Assembly (NCBI RefSeq): GCF_003261635.1 | Contig: NZ_QFXK01000001.1 | Span: 82,184-146,183, forward strand | Source: Kribbella monticola | Lineage (GTDB): Bacteria > Actinomycetota > Actinomycetes > Propionibacteriales > Kribbellaceae | Length of the DNA stretch: 64,000 nucleotides | Direction of reading: 5' to 3' | Shown here: one piece after another, positions 1 to 7,373 of the stretch | Layout of the letters: every line of letters starts with the position of its first letter | Numbering within the stretch: position 1 is the stretch's first letter | Notes under the pieces: generated by a model | The model's input: only the letters and a program-made list of their open reading frames with translations | The model's database searches: none | Told to the model about the DNA's origin: nothing | Made by a program: the position numbers and the translations under genes

Positions 1-553
1 TACCCGGCTCGTCGGAGGGTCCGACGATGGCCGCCCCGGCGCCGTCGGCGAAGATGAACGCCGTACCGCGGTCGGTCCGGTCGGTGATGTCGCTGAGCCG
101 CTCGACCCCGATCACCAGCACGTACTTCGCGCTGCCGCCGCGGACGAGGTCGCTCGCCATCGCGATGCCGTAGCAGAACCCCGCGCAGGCAGCCGAGATG
201 TCGAAGGCCGCGGCCGTCGGTGCGCCGACCGCGACGGCGAGCTGGGTCGCGATGGCCGGGGTCTGGTAGAGGTGCGTGACCGTGGCGACGACGACGCAGC
301 CGATCTGGGCCGGGTCGATACCGGAGTCGGCCAGCGCTTCCTTGGCCGCGTTGGTCGACATCATCAGGATCGTCTCGTCCGGATCGGCCCAGCGGCGCTC
401 CTTGATCCCGGACCGGGTCTGGATCCACTCGTCGCTGGAGTCGATCTGCTCGAGAATCTCGGCATTCGGCACGACGCGGCGGGGCCGGTACGAGCCGAGG
501 CCCAGTACTGCGGCGTGCTCGGCGCCGATGGACTGGTTGATCTGGCCGCCCAT
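1..553 (-). CDS. fabH: 3-oxoacyl-ACP synthase III (FabH), C-terminus cut by window edge
   Basis: Beta-ketoacyl-ACP synthase III starts type II fatty-acid synthesis in the cytosol by condensing an acyl-CoA primer with malonyl-ACP. About 184 residues are visible. The N-terminal stretch reads LGLGSYRPRRVVPN, then DSSDEWIQTRSGIKERRWA, and the nucleophile segment AACAGFCYG carries the expected active-site Cys. The catalytic His and Asn lie beyond base 1. The ATG at 553 sits one base after the fabD stop (TGACATG), so translation is probably coupled to fabD. Family assignment is firm; the primer preference (branched versus straight acyl-CoA) cannot be read from this part. Confidence 0.95.
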   Translation of the reverse strand, partial: MGGQINQSIGAEHAAVLGLGSYRPRRVVPNAEILEQIDSSDEWIQTRSGIKERRWADPDETILMMSTNAAKEALADSGIDPAQIGCVVVATVTHLYQTPAIATQLAVAVGAPTAAAFDISAACAGFCYGIAMASDLVRGGSAKYVLVIGVERLSDITDRTDRGTAFIFADGAGAAIVGPSDEPG

Positions 554-554
554 G

Positions 555-1745
555 TCAGTTCCCCGCGCTCGGGTGGAGCCGGACCAGCGGCTGACCGGGG
601 GAGACCGGGTCGCCCTCTTCCACCAGCCACTCGACCACGATGCCGCCGTGCGGGGCGCTGACCTCCAGCTCGTCACGCAGGCTCTTCACCTTCGCCACCA
701 CCTCTCCGGCCGCGACGGCGTCGCCGGGCTCGCGTTGCGTCTGACCCTCGCGGGTGAACGTGCCCTTCATCGGAGCCACCAGCAGCCGCCAGGTCGGCGA
801 CGCGTCGATCTCGGAAGGGCTGCCGTGCTTCTCGACGAACGCGCGGGCGTCGTCCAGTTGGTCCGGGGTCTTCAGGGCGAACGTCTCGACGCCCTTCAGG
901 GCGCGCTTGGCGATGCCGGTCAGGGTGCCGGCCGGCGGCATCTCCAGGATGCCGGTGACCTGCAGGTCGGCCATCGTCTGCATGCACAGGTCCCAGCGGA
1001 CCGGCGCGTTGACCTGCTGCACGAGCCGGCGCAGGACGTCCTGGCCGTCGTGCACGATCTGGCCGTCGCGGTTCGAGATCAGCCGCGATCGGGGGTCGTG
1101 GGTGGTGATCGACCGGGCATAGCCGGCCAGCGTTTCGACCGCCGGGGCCATGTGCTTGGTGTGGAACGCACCGGCCACCGACAAGGGGACGAGCCGGCTC
1201 TTGGCGGGCGGATCGGCCTGGAAGGCGGCCAGCTCCTCGACGGTGCCGGCGGCAACGATTTGGCCGGGACCGTTGTCGTTCGCCGCGGTCAGGCCGTGCT
1301 CGGCGATCTTCGCCAGCACCTCGTCACGGTCACCGCCCAGGACAGCGGTCATCGAGGTGGCGGTCTGCGCGGCGGCAGCGGCCATCGCCTTGCCGCGCTC
1401 GCGGACCAGCACCATCGCCTGCTCGGCGCTGATCACGCCGGCGCCGACCGCAGCGGCGATCTCACCGACGCTGTGCCCGGAGACCGCGCCCATCTGGGCG
1501 AACGCGTCGGACGGGTGCGGGAAGACCGCGAGGGCCGCCAGCATGCTGGACGCGACCAGCAGCGGCTGGGCGATCGCCGTGTCGCGGATCGTGTCCGCGT
1601 CGGCCTTGGTGCCGTAGTGGGCCAGGTCGAGACCGGCGACCGCGGACAGCCAGTGCAGCCGGTTCTCGAAGGCGGGGTCCTCGAGCCAGGGCTCGAGGAA
1701 ACCTGGGGTCTGGGCGCCCTGTCCGGGCGCGACGATGACGAGCAC
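555..1745 (-). CDS. fabD: Malonyl-CoA:ACP transacylase (FabD) with C-terminal biotinyl/lipoyl-like domain
   Basis: FabD moves malonyl from CoA to ACP for fatty-acid elongation. The N-terminal 300 residues are a normal FabD: GQGAQTPGF at residue 8, nucleophile Ser92 in GHSVGE, and the catalytic His in AGAFHTKHM. The protein runs to 396 residues instead of about 310. The last 80 residues, starting near LLVAPMKG and containing two GD-V-G-Q/E-L type turns, look like a biotinyl/lipoyl-attachment fold, but the position of the modified Lys is Arg (context SLRDELEVSAP). The start is the GTG at 1745, with AGGGAGA upstream and the GQGAQ motif right after it. It lies between fasR and fabH on the same strand. 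Transferase function is secure; the role of the extra domain is unknown. Confidence 0.93.
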   Translation of the reverse strand: MLVIVAPGQGAQTPGFLEPWLEDPAFENRLHWLSAVAGLDLAHYGTKADADTIRDTAIAQPLLVASSMLAALAVFPHPSDAFAQMGAVSGHSVGEIAAAVGAGVISAEQAMVLVRERGKAMAAAAAQTATSMTAVLGGDRDEVLAKIAEHGLTAANDNGPGQIVAAGTVEELAAFQADPPAKSRLVPLSVAGAFHTKHMAPAVETLAGYARSITTHDPRSRLISNRDGQIVHDGQDVLRRLVQQVNAPVRWDLCMQTMADLQVTGILEMPPAGTLTGIAKRALKGVETFALKTPDQLDDARAFVEKHGSPSEIDASPTWRLLVAPMKGTFTREGQTQREPGDAVAAGEVVAKVKSLRDELEVSAPHGGIVVEWLVEEGDPVSPGQPLVRLHPSAGN

Positions 1746-1823
1746 GTGACAACTCTCCCTGAGCCGAGCGGTTTCCGGGCCACAATGTGGCACGAATTCT
1801 ACTGGGCCGACTTTGTAGGAATC

Positions 1824-3035
1824 CTATAAAACGGAGGCGCCCGGCTCCGGGTTGAGCAGGCGGCCGAGGCTCAGTGCGACACGCAGTGTGAAACTGTCGC
1901 GCGGATTGCCGGGCGAGTACCCCGTGATCTCGCCCACACGTTTCAGCCTGTACCGGACGGTATTGGGATGGATGAACATCGCCCGGGCGGTCGCCTCGAT
2001 CGAACCGCCCGAATCGAGGTACGTCGAAACGGTGTCCAGCAGCACCCCGTCGCCCATCGTGAGCGGGCCGTAGACGTCGGTGGCCAGCTGACGCCGGGCA
2101 TGACCGTCGCCGGACAGGGACCGCTCGGGCAGGAGTTCGTCGGCATGGACGGGTCGCGGCGCACCCGGCCACGCGGGTGCCGCGCGGAGTCCGGCCACGG
2201 CCGCGCGGGCGGAGGTGACGGCCGACATCAGGTCCGGGACCAGCGGTCCGACGACGATCGGGCCGGGTCCGAAGAACTCGGCGAGCGTTTGTACGATCTC
2301 GACAGGTTTACTCGTACCACCGAGTACTATCACCAGCCGGTCGCCCTGCATCGCACACAGAGCATCGGCCCCGGCTTCCCGAGCGGCATGCCGTACGGCG
2401 TCGGCCACATTGGTGCTGCCCGGCTCGCTCGACGGCGCCCGGCCGACGACGACGGCCACTTCAGCGGAGCCCGCAGTACCGGCGCCCGCAGTACCGGAGC
2501 TGGTCCAGCCGAGGGCGGAGGCGCGGGAGCGGACCGACTCGTCGGCCTCGCCGCGGATCACCGAGTCGACCACGAGCGCTTCGAGTCGTGCGTCCCAGGC
2601 GCCGCGCATCTCGGCGGCCTGCGCGTAGACCGTCGCGGCTGCGAAGGCGACCTCGCGGGCGTACCGGTTCATCGCCTCGTGGACGAACGGGATGTCCTCG
2701 CTGGGCAGCAGTTCGCCGATCGTGTTCTCGATCATCTCGATCGTGGTCCGGACCAGGTCGACCGTCTGGTGCAGCGAGATCACCCGGGTGAACTCGCGTG
2801 GCGCGGAGCCGAACATCCGGGTCGGCATCGACGAATGCGCGTCCGGGTCGCGGAACCAGTCGACGAACGCGGTGATCCCGGACTGCGCGACCAGCCCGAT
2901 CCAGGACCGGTCCTGCGCCGACAGCTTCCCGAACCACGGCAGCTTCTCGTCCATCGCCGCCATCGCAGCCGTCGCCAGCGCCCCGGTCGCGTTCTGCAAC
3001 CGCTCCGCCCGCGCCTTGTGCCCTTTGGCTGCCAT
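1824..3035 (-). CDS. fasR: FasR-like PucR-family transcriptional activator of fatty-acid synthesis genes
   Basis: This 403-residue regulator has a variable N-terminal two-thirds and a PucR-type C-terminal helix-turn-helix at about residues 335-395 (ATARAMFIHPNTVRYRLKRV). Its position directly upstream of fabD on the same strand matches fasR of Streptomyces coelicolor, which activates the fabDHPF operon; that role is known for the homologue and inferred here. The 78-bp gap to fabD leaves room for a promoter, so fabD-fabH may be transcribed separately under FasR control. The ATG at 3035 gives the expected basic N-terminus. A divergent gene starts 69 bp away. Confidence 0.88.
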   Translation of the reverse strand: MAAKGHKARAERLQNATGALATAAMAAMDEKLPWFGKLSAQDRSWIGLVAQSGITAFVDWFRDPDAHSSMPTRMFGSAPREFTRVISLHQTVDLVRTTIEMIENTIGELLPSEDIPFVHEAMNRYAREVAFAAATVYAQAAEMRGAWDARLEALVVDSVIRGEADESVRSRASALGWTSSGTAGAGTAGSAEVAVVVGRAPSSEPGSTNVADAVRHAAREAGADALCAMQGDRLVIVLGGTSKPVEIVQTLAEFFGPGPIVVGPLVPDLMSAVTSARAAVAGLRAAPAWPGAPRPVHADELLPERSLSGDGHARRQLATDVYGPLTMGDGVLLDTVSTYLDSGGSIEATARAMFIHPNTVRYRLKRVGEITGYSPGNPRDSFTLRVALSLGRLLNPEPGASVL

Positions 3036-3104
3036 CCTCCGACCCTAGCCCCACCTTCTATACAGAAGCTCACAGTTGTCCCCCCGAGGCGCAATGATGT
3101 GGTC

Positions 3105-4148
3105 ATGAGCGACAAGGCGGGTGTGGCGGAGGCGGTCGAGGCGCTGCGGGCGATCGGCTACTACCTGGAGCGGGACCGGCAGCCGACGCACCGGGTGAAG
3201 GCGTACCGGCGGGCCGCGGACACGATCGAGGCGCTGCCCGCGGCCGAGGTACGGGCCCGGAAGCGGGCCGGCACATTGACCGAGTTGCCGGGAATCGGGC
3301 CGAAGACCGAAGCGGTGATCCTGGAAGCGATGGACGGCGCAACTCCGTCGTACCTGACCAAACTGGAACAAGCCGCTGGTTCGCTGACGGATTCCGGTAC
3401 TGCGATGCGCGCGGCGCTGCAGGCCGATCTGCATCTGCATTCCGAGTGGTCCGACGGGGGCAGCCCGATCGAGGAGATGGCGCGTACGGCGGCCCGGCTC
3501 GGGCACAAGTACATGGCGCTGACCGACCACTCGCCGCGGCTGACCGTCGCCAACGGACTGTCCCGGGAGCGGCGGCTGCAGCAGATCGGGGTCGTCGCCG
3601 AGCTGAACAAGAAACTGGCCGACGAGCTGGACGGCTTCACCATCCTGAACGGGATCGAGGTCGACATCCTCGACGACGGCTCGCTCGACTGCGACACGGA
3701 GATCTTGGCACGGCTAGACATCGTGGTCGCCAGCGTGCACTCCAAACTGCGGATGGCGTCCGAACCGATGACCGAGCGCATGGTCCGCGCGATCGCGAAC
3801 CCCCACGTCGACATCCTCGGCCATTGCACCGGCCGCCTGATCACCGGCGGGCGCGGCACCCGCCCGGAGTCCGAATTCGACGCCGAGGTCGTCTTCGAGG
3901 CCTGCCGCCAGTTCGGTACGGCGGTCGAGATCAACTCCCGGCCGGAACGCCTGGACCCGCCGAAGCGCCTCCTTTCCCTGGCCGTCGAGACCGGTTGCGT
4001 CTTCTCCATCGACACCGACGCCCACGCGCCGGGACAGCTGGACTGGCAACCCTACGGCTGCGAACGAGCCGAAGAATGCGACGTCGCGATCGAAAACGTC
4101 ATCAACACCTGGGACGCCAAAAAGCTACTGGAGTGGACGAACGCCTAA
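3105..4148 (+). CDS. PHP-domain protein with N-terminal helix-hairpin-helix DNA-binding segment
   Basis: The 347-residue protein begins with a helical segment and a helix-hairpin-helix (LTELPGIGPKTEAVILEAM, about residues 60-80) as in bacterial family X DNA polymerases. A PHP metal-dependent phosphoesterase domain follows (QADLHLHSEWSDGG near residue 105, ALTDHS, later HVDILGHCTGR and FSIDTDAHAPG). The nucleotidyltransferase core that lies between these two parts in PolX is missing. A DNA 3'-end or histidinol-phosphatase-like phosphoesterase role is plausible but unproven. The ATG at 3105 is used here; the in-frame GTG at 3099 lies 9 bases after GAGG and could be the true start. It is divergent from fasR. 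Confidence 0.8.
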   Translation: MSDKAGVAEAVEALRAIGYYLERDRQPTHRVKAYRRAADTIEALPAAEVRARKRAGTLTELPGIGPKTEAVILEAMDGATPSYLTKLEQAAGSLTDSGTAMRAALQADLHLHSEWSDGGSPIEEMARTAARLGHKYMALTDHSPRLTVANGLSRERRLQQIGVVAELNKKLADELDGFTILNGIEVDILDDGSLDCDTEILARLDIVVASVHSKLRMASEPMTERMVRAIANPHVDILGHCTGRLITGGRGTRPESEFDAEVVFEACRQFGTAVEINSRPERLDPPKRLLSLAVETGCVFSIDTDAHAPGQLDWQPYGCERAEECDVAIENVINTWDAKKLLEWTNA

Positions 4149-4388
4149 GAGCACCCATTTTCGCGCTCTCCTGCGTCGGCGCTCACCCGCCCACCCGGTC
4201 TCGCCGCTCCTTCGTCGCGGCTCAGATGCTGGCGCCGCGAGCTGGATCATCGGGTGAAGCCCCGCGGCTCGGCGCTCGTGTGTCGAGTGGCGAGGTCGGG
4301 CTACTCGCTCGCGTCGACCCGGCCGCCCGGCGTACGGGCACTTCCGGCCGGGGCTCGAATTCCTCCGCGAGGCGAGCGGGGTGTGCGA

Positions 4389-4955
4389 CTACCCGGTGGC
4401 GAGCGTGTAGATGTCGGGTAGCGACGGCCAGCGTTCCGAGGCCCAGGTGGACCACGTGGCGTGCTCTGGTGGGGCTGGTGGGAGGTGGGTGCCTCGGAGT
4501 TCCTCGTCGTCTGGTGGTTCGAATTGGAGGCGCCATTGGGTGAGTTCTACGTCGCTCATGTGGAACGTCTCGTTCGGTGTGGTGGCGAAGCGGGTGGTGA
4601 CTCGGCGGCGTTGTTCTTCGTGGTCGATCGGTAGGTAGACCACCTGGCTGTGGGCGCCGATGATGGTGGCGATCCAGCGGAGTGCCGAGCGTTCGTCCTT
4701 GCCCCAGAAGCCGAAGTCGAAGACGACGTCGGTGCCGAGTTCGGCCGCGCGCATCCCGAGTTGGATCAACTTCCCCTCGACGAGGTCGCGCTTGTCCGGT
4801 GGGTTCTTGTCGCCGAACAGTGCGATCTGCCATTCGTCCGGCGTCAGTCGCAGGGCGGGCGCGCTGAGCTCCAGCTCCTTCGCGCGAGTTGTCTTCCCGG
4901 CGCCGGGGAGGCCGACGATCAGGTAGATGGTCGCGGGTTCCAGAGGTGGAAGCAT
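4389..4955 (-). CDS. Small P-loop AAA kinase-like ATPase
   Basis: A 188-residue single-domain protein with a Walker A motif near the N-terminus (IVGLPGAGKTT), a mid-protein FDFGFWGKDER segment in the lid/acceptor region, and a VVYL strand followed by RRR. This is the layout of AAA_33 kinases related to polynucleotide and shikimate-type kinases; the substrate cannot be deduced. The ATG at 4955 places the P-loop at the usual distance, while a GTG at 4982 would add nine residues (VDVVRHPRR). It is transcribed toward the PHP gene. The 240 bp between them hold nothing recognisable. Its 5' end shares a short divergent gap with the arsR-type gene at 5022. Confidence 0.8.
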   Translation of the reverse strand: MLPPLEPATIYLIVGLPGAGKTTRAKELELSAPALRLTPDEWQIALFGDKNPPDKRDLVEGKLIQLGMRAAELGTDVVFDFGFWGKDERSALRWIATIIGAHSQVVYLPIDHEEQRRRVTTRFATTPNETFHMSDVELTQWRLQFEPPDDEELRGTHLPPAPPEHATWSTWASERWPSLPDIYTLATG

Positions 4956-4989
4956 GCGACGAGGATGACGCACAACATCCACCTATTGC

Positions 4990-5017
4990 CAATAGTTAAC
5001 AGAACCGGTAACTATTG
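4990..5017. promoter_or_regulatory. Inverted-repeat operator candidate in front of the ArsR-type gene
   Basis: CAATAGTTA and TAACTATTG form perfect 9-bp arms separated by 10 bp in an AT-rich island of an otherwise GC-rich region. The right arm ends four bases before the ATG of the ArsR-family gene, so the site overlaps the likely promoter and probably mediates autorepression. The divergent kinase gene starts 35 bp to the left and could be controlled too. With so little space the arsR transcript may be leaderless. Confidence 0.6.
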
Positions 5018-5021
5018 ACAC

Positions 5022-5360
5022 ATGGTGGACGATTCGGTTGATCGGTTCTTCGAGGTCCTCGCCGACCCCACGAGGCGGCAGGTGGTGCGGCTGTTGGGCG
5101 AGGGTCCGCAGCGGGCCGGTCGGCTGGCGCAGGCGACCGGGACGTCCTCGCCGGCGATGAGCAGGCACTTGCGGATTCTGCTGTCGGCGGGAGTCGTCAC
5201 CGACGAGCGGCTCGCGGACGACGCCAGAGTGCGCGTGTTCCGCCTGCGCCCTGAGCCGGTGGTCGCAGTACAGGCCTGGCTCGATCAGGTGCAGGCGCAC
5301 TGGCAGGAGCAGTTGGGGGCGTTCAAGAAGTACGTCGAGCAGACCGGGGAGACATCGTGA
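5022..5360 (+). CDS. ArsR-family winged-helix transcriptional regulator
   Basis: A 112-residue regulator made almost wholly of an ArsR/SmtB winged helix: FFEVLADPTRRQVVRLLGEG, then the recognition region TSSPAMSRHLRILLSAGVV and a wing ending VFRLRPEP. No metal-binding Cys/His motif is visible, so this belongs to the metal-independent group typically paired with SRPBCC/AHSA1 proteins. The stop overlaps the GTG of the next gene (GTGA), so the two are co-translated. It is likely autoregulated through the inverted repeat at 4990-5017. No Shine-Dalgarno is visible before the ATG. Confidence 0.9.
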   Translation: MVDDSVDRFFEVLADPTRRQVVRLLGEGPQRAGRLAQATGTSSPAMSRHLRILLSAGVVTDERLADDARVRVFRLRPEPVVAVQAWLDQVQAHWQEQLGAFKKYVEQTGETS

Positions 5361-6181
5361 CGAAGCAGTCCGCATCCGCCTCGGTCGAGGTCGGTGTCGA
5401 TCCGCTGACCGCGTTCCGGGTCTTCACCGACGACATCGACCTGTGGTGGGTCCGCGGCCCGATCAACTTCTTCGACTCCGCCCGGGCGGTGGGCATGAAG
5501 ATCGAACCAGGCGTGGGCGGCCGGATCTTGGAGGTCTACCAACCGGCGACCGAGACAACCACCGAAGACGTCCTCGTACTCGGCGAGATCACCGTCTGGG
5601 AGCCCGGCGAGCGATTCGCGTATCGCAGCGAAGTGGACGACACCGAGACCCGGATCGACTTCGAAGCGTTCAACGGCGGCACCAGAGTCACCGTCGAACA
5701 GACCTTGCGCCAAGGCGGCGAGAAGGCGTTCTACTTCTGGCCGAACGTCATCCACTGGTTCCCGTCCTGGATCGCCCGTCACGACTCCGCACCAGGTGAG
5801 CCGCGCGAGCTCGACCGGCTCGCCATCGCCTTGTACTACGAGGATCCCGCCGCGGCCGCGCGTTGGCTGCACACCGTCTTCGGACTGGACTCCTGGGACA
5901 AGATCCCCGCCGAAGGCGGGCACCCGGACTGGCTCGAACTCCACGTAGGCCGGCGAGCGATCCTGCTCTTCAAACTCGCAGAGCACCCTGTCAGCGAACG
6001 GCCGGTCGACCACGCGATCTGGGTGTACGTCGACGATCTCGACGCGCACTTCACCCGGAGTTCGGCGTACGGCGCGAAGATCGTCGCCGAGATCCACCAG
6101 CACGGGTACCGGCGCTACGAGGCGGAGGACCTCGAAGGACATCGGTGGACGTTCGCGCAGGCTCGGCCGACGATGAGTTGA
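5357..6181 (+). CDS. SRPBCC (AHSA1-like) and VOC (glyoxalase-like) fusion protein
   Basis: 274 residues with two domains. Residues 1-150 are an AHSA1-type SRPBCC ligand-binding fold (VDPLTAFRVFTDDIDLWWVRGP, GGRILEVYQ, GEITVWEPGERFAYR). Residues about 155-270 are a VOC/glyoxalase-like half (IALYYEDPAAAARWLHTVFGL, VDHAIWVYVDDLDAHF, EDLEGHRWTFAQ). ArsR-SRPBCC operons often govern stress or small-molecule responses, and fusing the VOC domain suggests both parts handle one ligand. Neither ligand nor reaction can be inferred. It starts with GTG overlapping the arsR-type stop. Confidence 0.85.
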   Translation: MTKQSASASVEVGVDPLTAFRVFTDDIDLWWVRGPINFFDSARAVGMKIEPGVGGRILEVYQPATETTTEDVLVLGEITVWEPGERFAYRSEVDDTETRIDFEAFNGGTRVTVEQTLRQGGEKAFYFWPNVIHWFPSWIARHDSAPGEPRELDRLAIALYYEDPAAAARWLHTVFGLDSWDKIPAEGGHPDWLELHVGRRAILLFKLAEHPVSERPVDHAIWVYVDDLDAHFTRSSAYGAKIVAEIHQHGYRRYEAEDLEGHRWTFAQARPTMS

Positions 6182-6204
6182 CCGGCGAAGTACATACTCG
6201 TCGT

Positions 6205-7215
6205 ATGAGTGATCTGGAGAAGGATCCGGACGAGGTCGTCTGCCCGGCGGGTGTGGCCGAGGGGCCGGTGGAGGAGTTGCTGGAGGCTCGGCAGGTGGTG
6301 CTCGGGCGGACCACCAAGGTCCGCCGATTGCTGCCGAACAAGAACCGGCGGATGGTCGGCGCCTGGTGCTTCGTCGACCACTACGGCCCGGACGACCTGA
6401 CCGGCCGGGTCGACTCGTACGACGTACCGGGTGATCGCGGGATGCTCGTGCCACCACACCCGCACACGAGTCTGCAGACCGTCAGCTGGTTGTTCGAGGG
6501 CGAGATCGAGCACCGCGACAGCGTCGGCTCGCACGCGATGGTCAGGCCGGGCGAACTCAACATCATGACCGCGGGCAACGGCATCGCGCACTCCGAGGTC
6601 TCCCTGCCCAGCGCGCCGCCGACGCTCCATGGCGCGCAGCTCTGGGTCGCGCTGCCCGATTCGGCGCGCACGACCGTTCCGCCCGCGTTCAACGCGTACG
6701 CCGATCTGCCGACCCTGGTACTCGACGGCGCCGAGGCGACCGTGATGCTCGGGACGGTTGGGGGAGTCACGTCGCCGGCACCGGCGTACACACCGCTCGT
6801 CGGCGCCGACCTCCACATCGAAGCGGGTCGCACCGTCTCGCTCCCGCTGACCGCGGCCTTCGAGTACGCCGTACTCGTGGTGGACGGGTCCCTGCGAGTC
6901 GGTGAGCTCTCACCAGGTTTCGGTGAGATGGCCTACCTCGGCAGCGGCCGCGAGTCGGTCGAGCTGACCGCTGCCCCGGACGGTGCCCGCTGCCTGTTGC
7001 TCGGCGGCGAACCGTTCGAAGAGGAACTGGTGATGTGGTGGAACTTCATCGGCCGCACGCACGAGGAGGTAGTTGCTGCGCGCAACGACTGGATGGCGGC
7101 GATCGATGCTGATGGCAACGACCACTTCCCGATGGTCTCCGGCTACGACGGTGCACCCCTGCCGGCGCCGGCACTTCCTGGTACACGGTTGAAGCCGCGT
7201 CCTCGGTCGCGCTGA
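6205..7215 (+). CDS. Pirin-family cupin protein
   Basis: A 336-residue bicupin of the pirin family. The N-terminal cupin contains NRRMVGAWCFVDHYGP, PHPHTSLQTVSWLFEGEIEHRDS and NIMTAGNGIAHSE, which supply the usual His/His/His/Glu metal ligands. The C-terminal cupin ends with LLLGGEPFEEELVMWWNFIGR, typical of pirins. Members bind Fe(II) and several have quercetinase activity; the physiological role here is open. The ATG at 6205 lies 23 bp after the SRPBCC-VOC gene, so readthrough from the ArsR operon is possible. Confidence 0.9.
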   Translation: MSDLEKDPDEVVCPAGVAEGPVEELLEARQVVLGRTTKVRRLLPNKNRRMVGAWCFVDHYGPDDLTGRVDSYDVPGDRGMLVPPHPHTSLQTVSWLFEGEIEHRDSVGSHAMVRPGELNIMTAGNGIAHSEVSLPSAPPTLHGAQLWVALPDSARTTVPPAFNAYADLPTLVLDGAEATVMLGTVGGVTSPAPAYTPLVGADLHIEAGRTVSLPLTAAFEYAVLVVDGSLRVGELSPGFGEMAYLGSGRESVELTAAPDGARCLLLGGEPFEEELVMWWNFIGRTHEEVVAARNDWMAAIDADGNDHFPMVSGYDGAPLPAPALPGTRLKPRPRSR

Positions 7216-7300
7216 CAGCCTTGGGGAAAACTCCGCTGCTATCGGGGTGATACGTGTTCGGTCTCGGCGTGTCTGTGGATAACATGGCTGGATCTTGATC

Positions 7301-7336
7301 ATCGTCAATCTCCTTGTTTTCAAGGGGATTGACGAT
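7301..7336. repeat. Near-perfect hairpin upstream of the DUF222-HNH gene
   Basis: Arms of 16 bases (7301-7316 and 7321-7336) pair at 15 of 16 positions around a TTTT loop; the arm core is CGTCAATC paired with GATTGACG. There is no T-tract after it, so it is a poor intrinsic terminator for the pirin gene. It stands 37 bp before the HNH-gene ATG and could be a transcript structure, a nuclease target or part of a mobile-gene boundary. Confidence 0.6.
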
Positions 7337-7373
7337 TCGGAAACTGTCGGCGGGGGCGTCTAGAGTTGGCTGC

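Noticed and set aside
1968..3104. N-terminal extension of the PHP gene by nearly 380 codons
   Set aside because: That part lies opposite fasR and has antisense composition. The protein family starts near 3099-3105.
4149..4388. Gene in the gap between the PHP and P-loop kinase genes
   Set aside because: Open frames here are Arg/Pro-rich shadows without a start site or recognisable motif.
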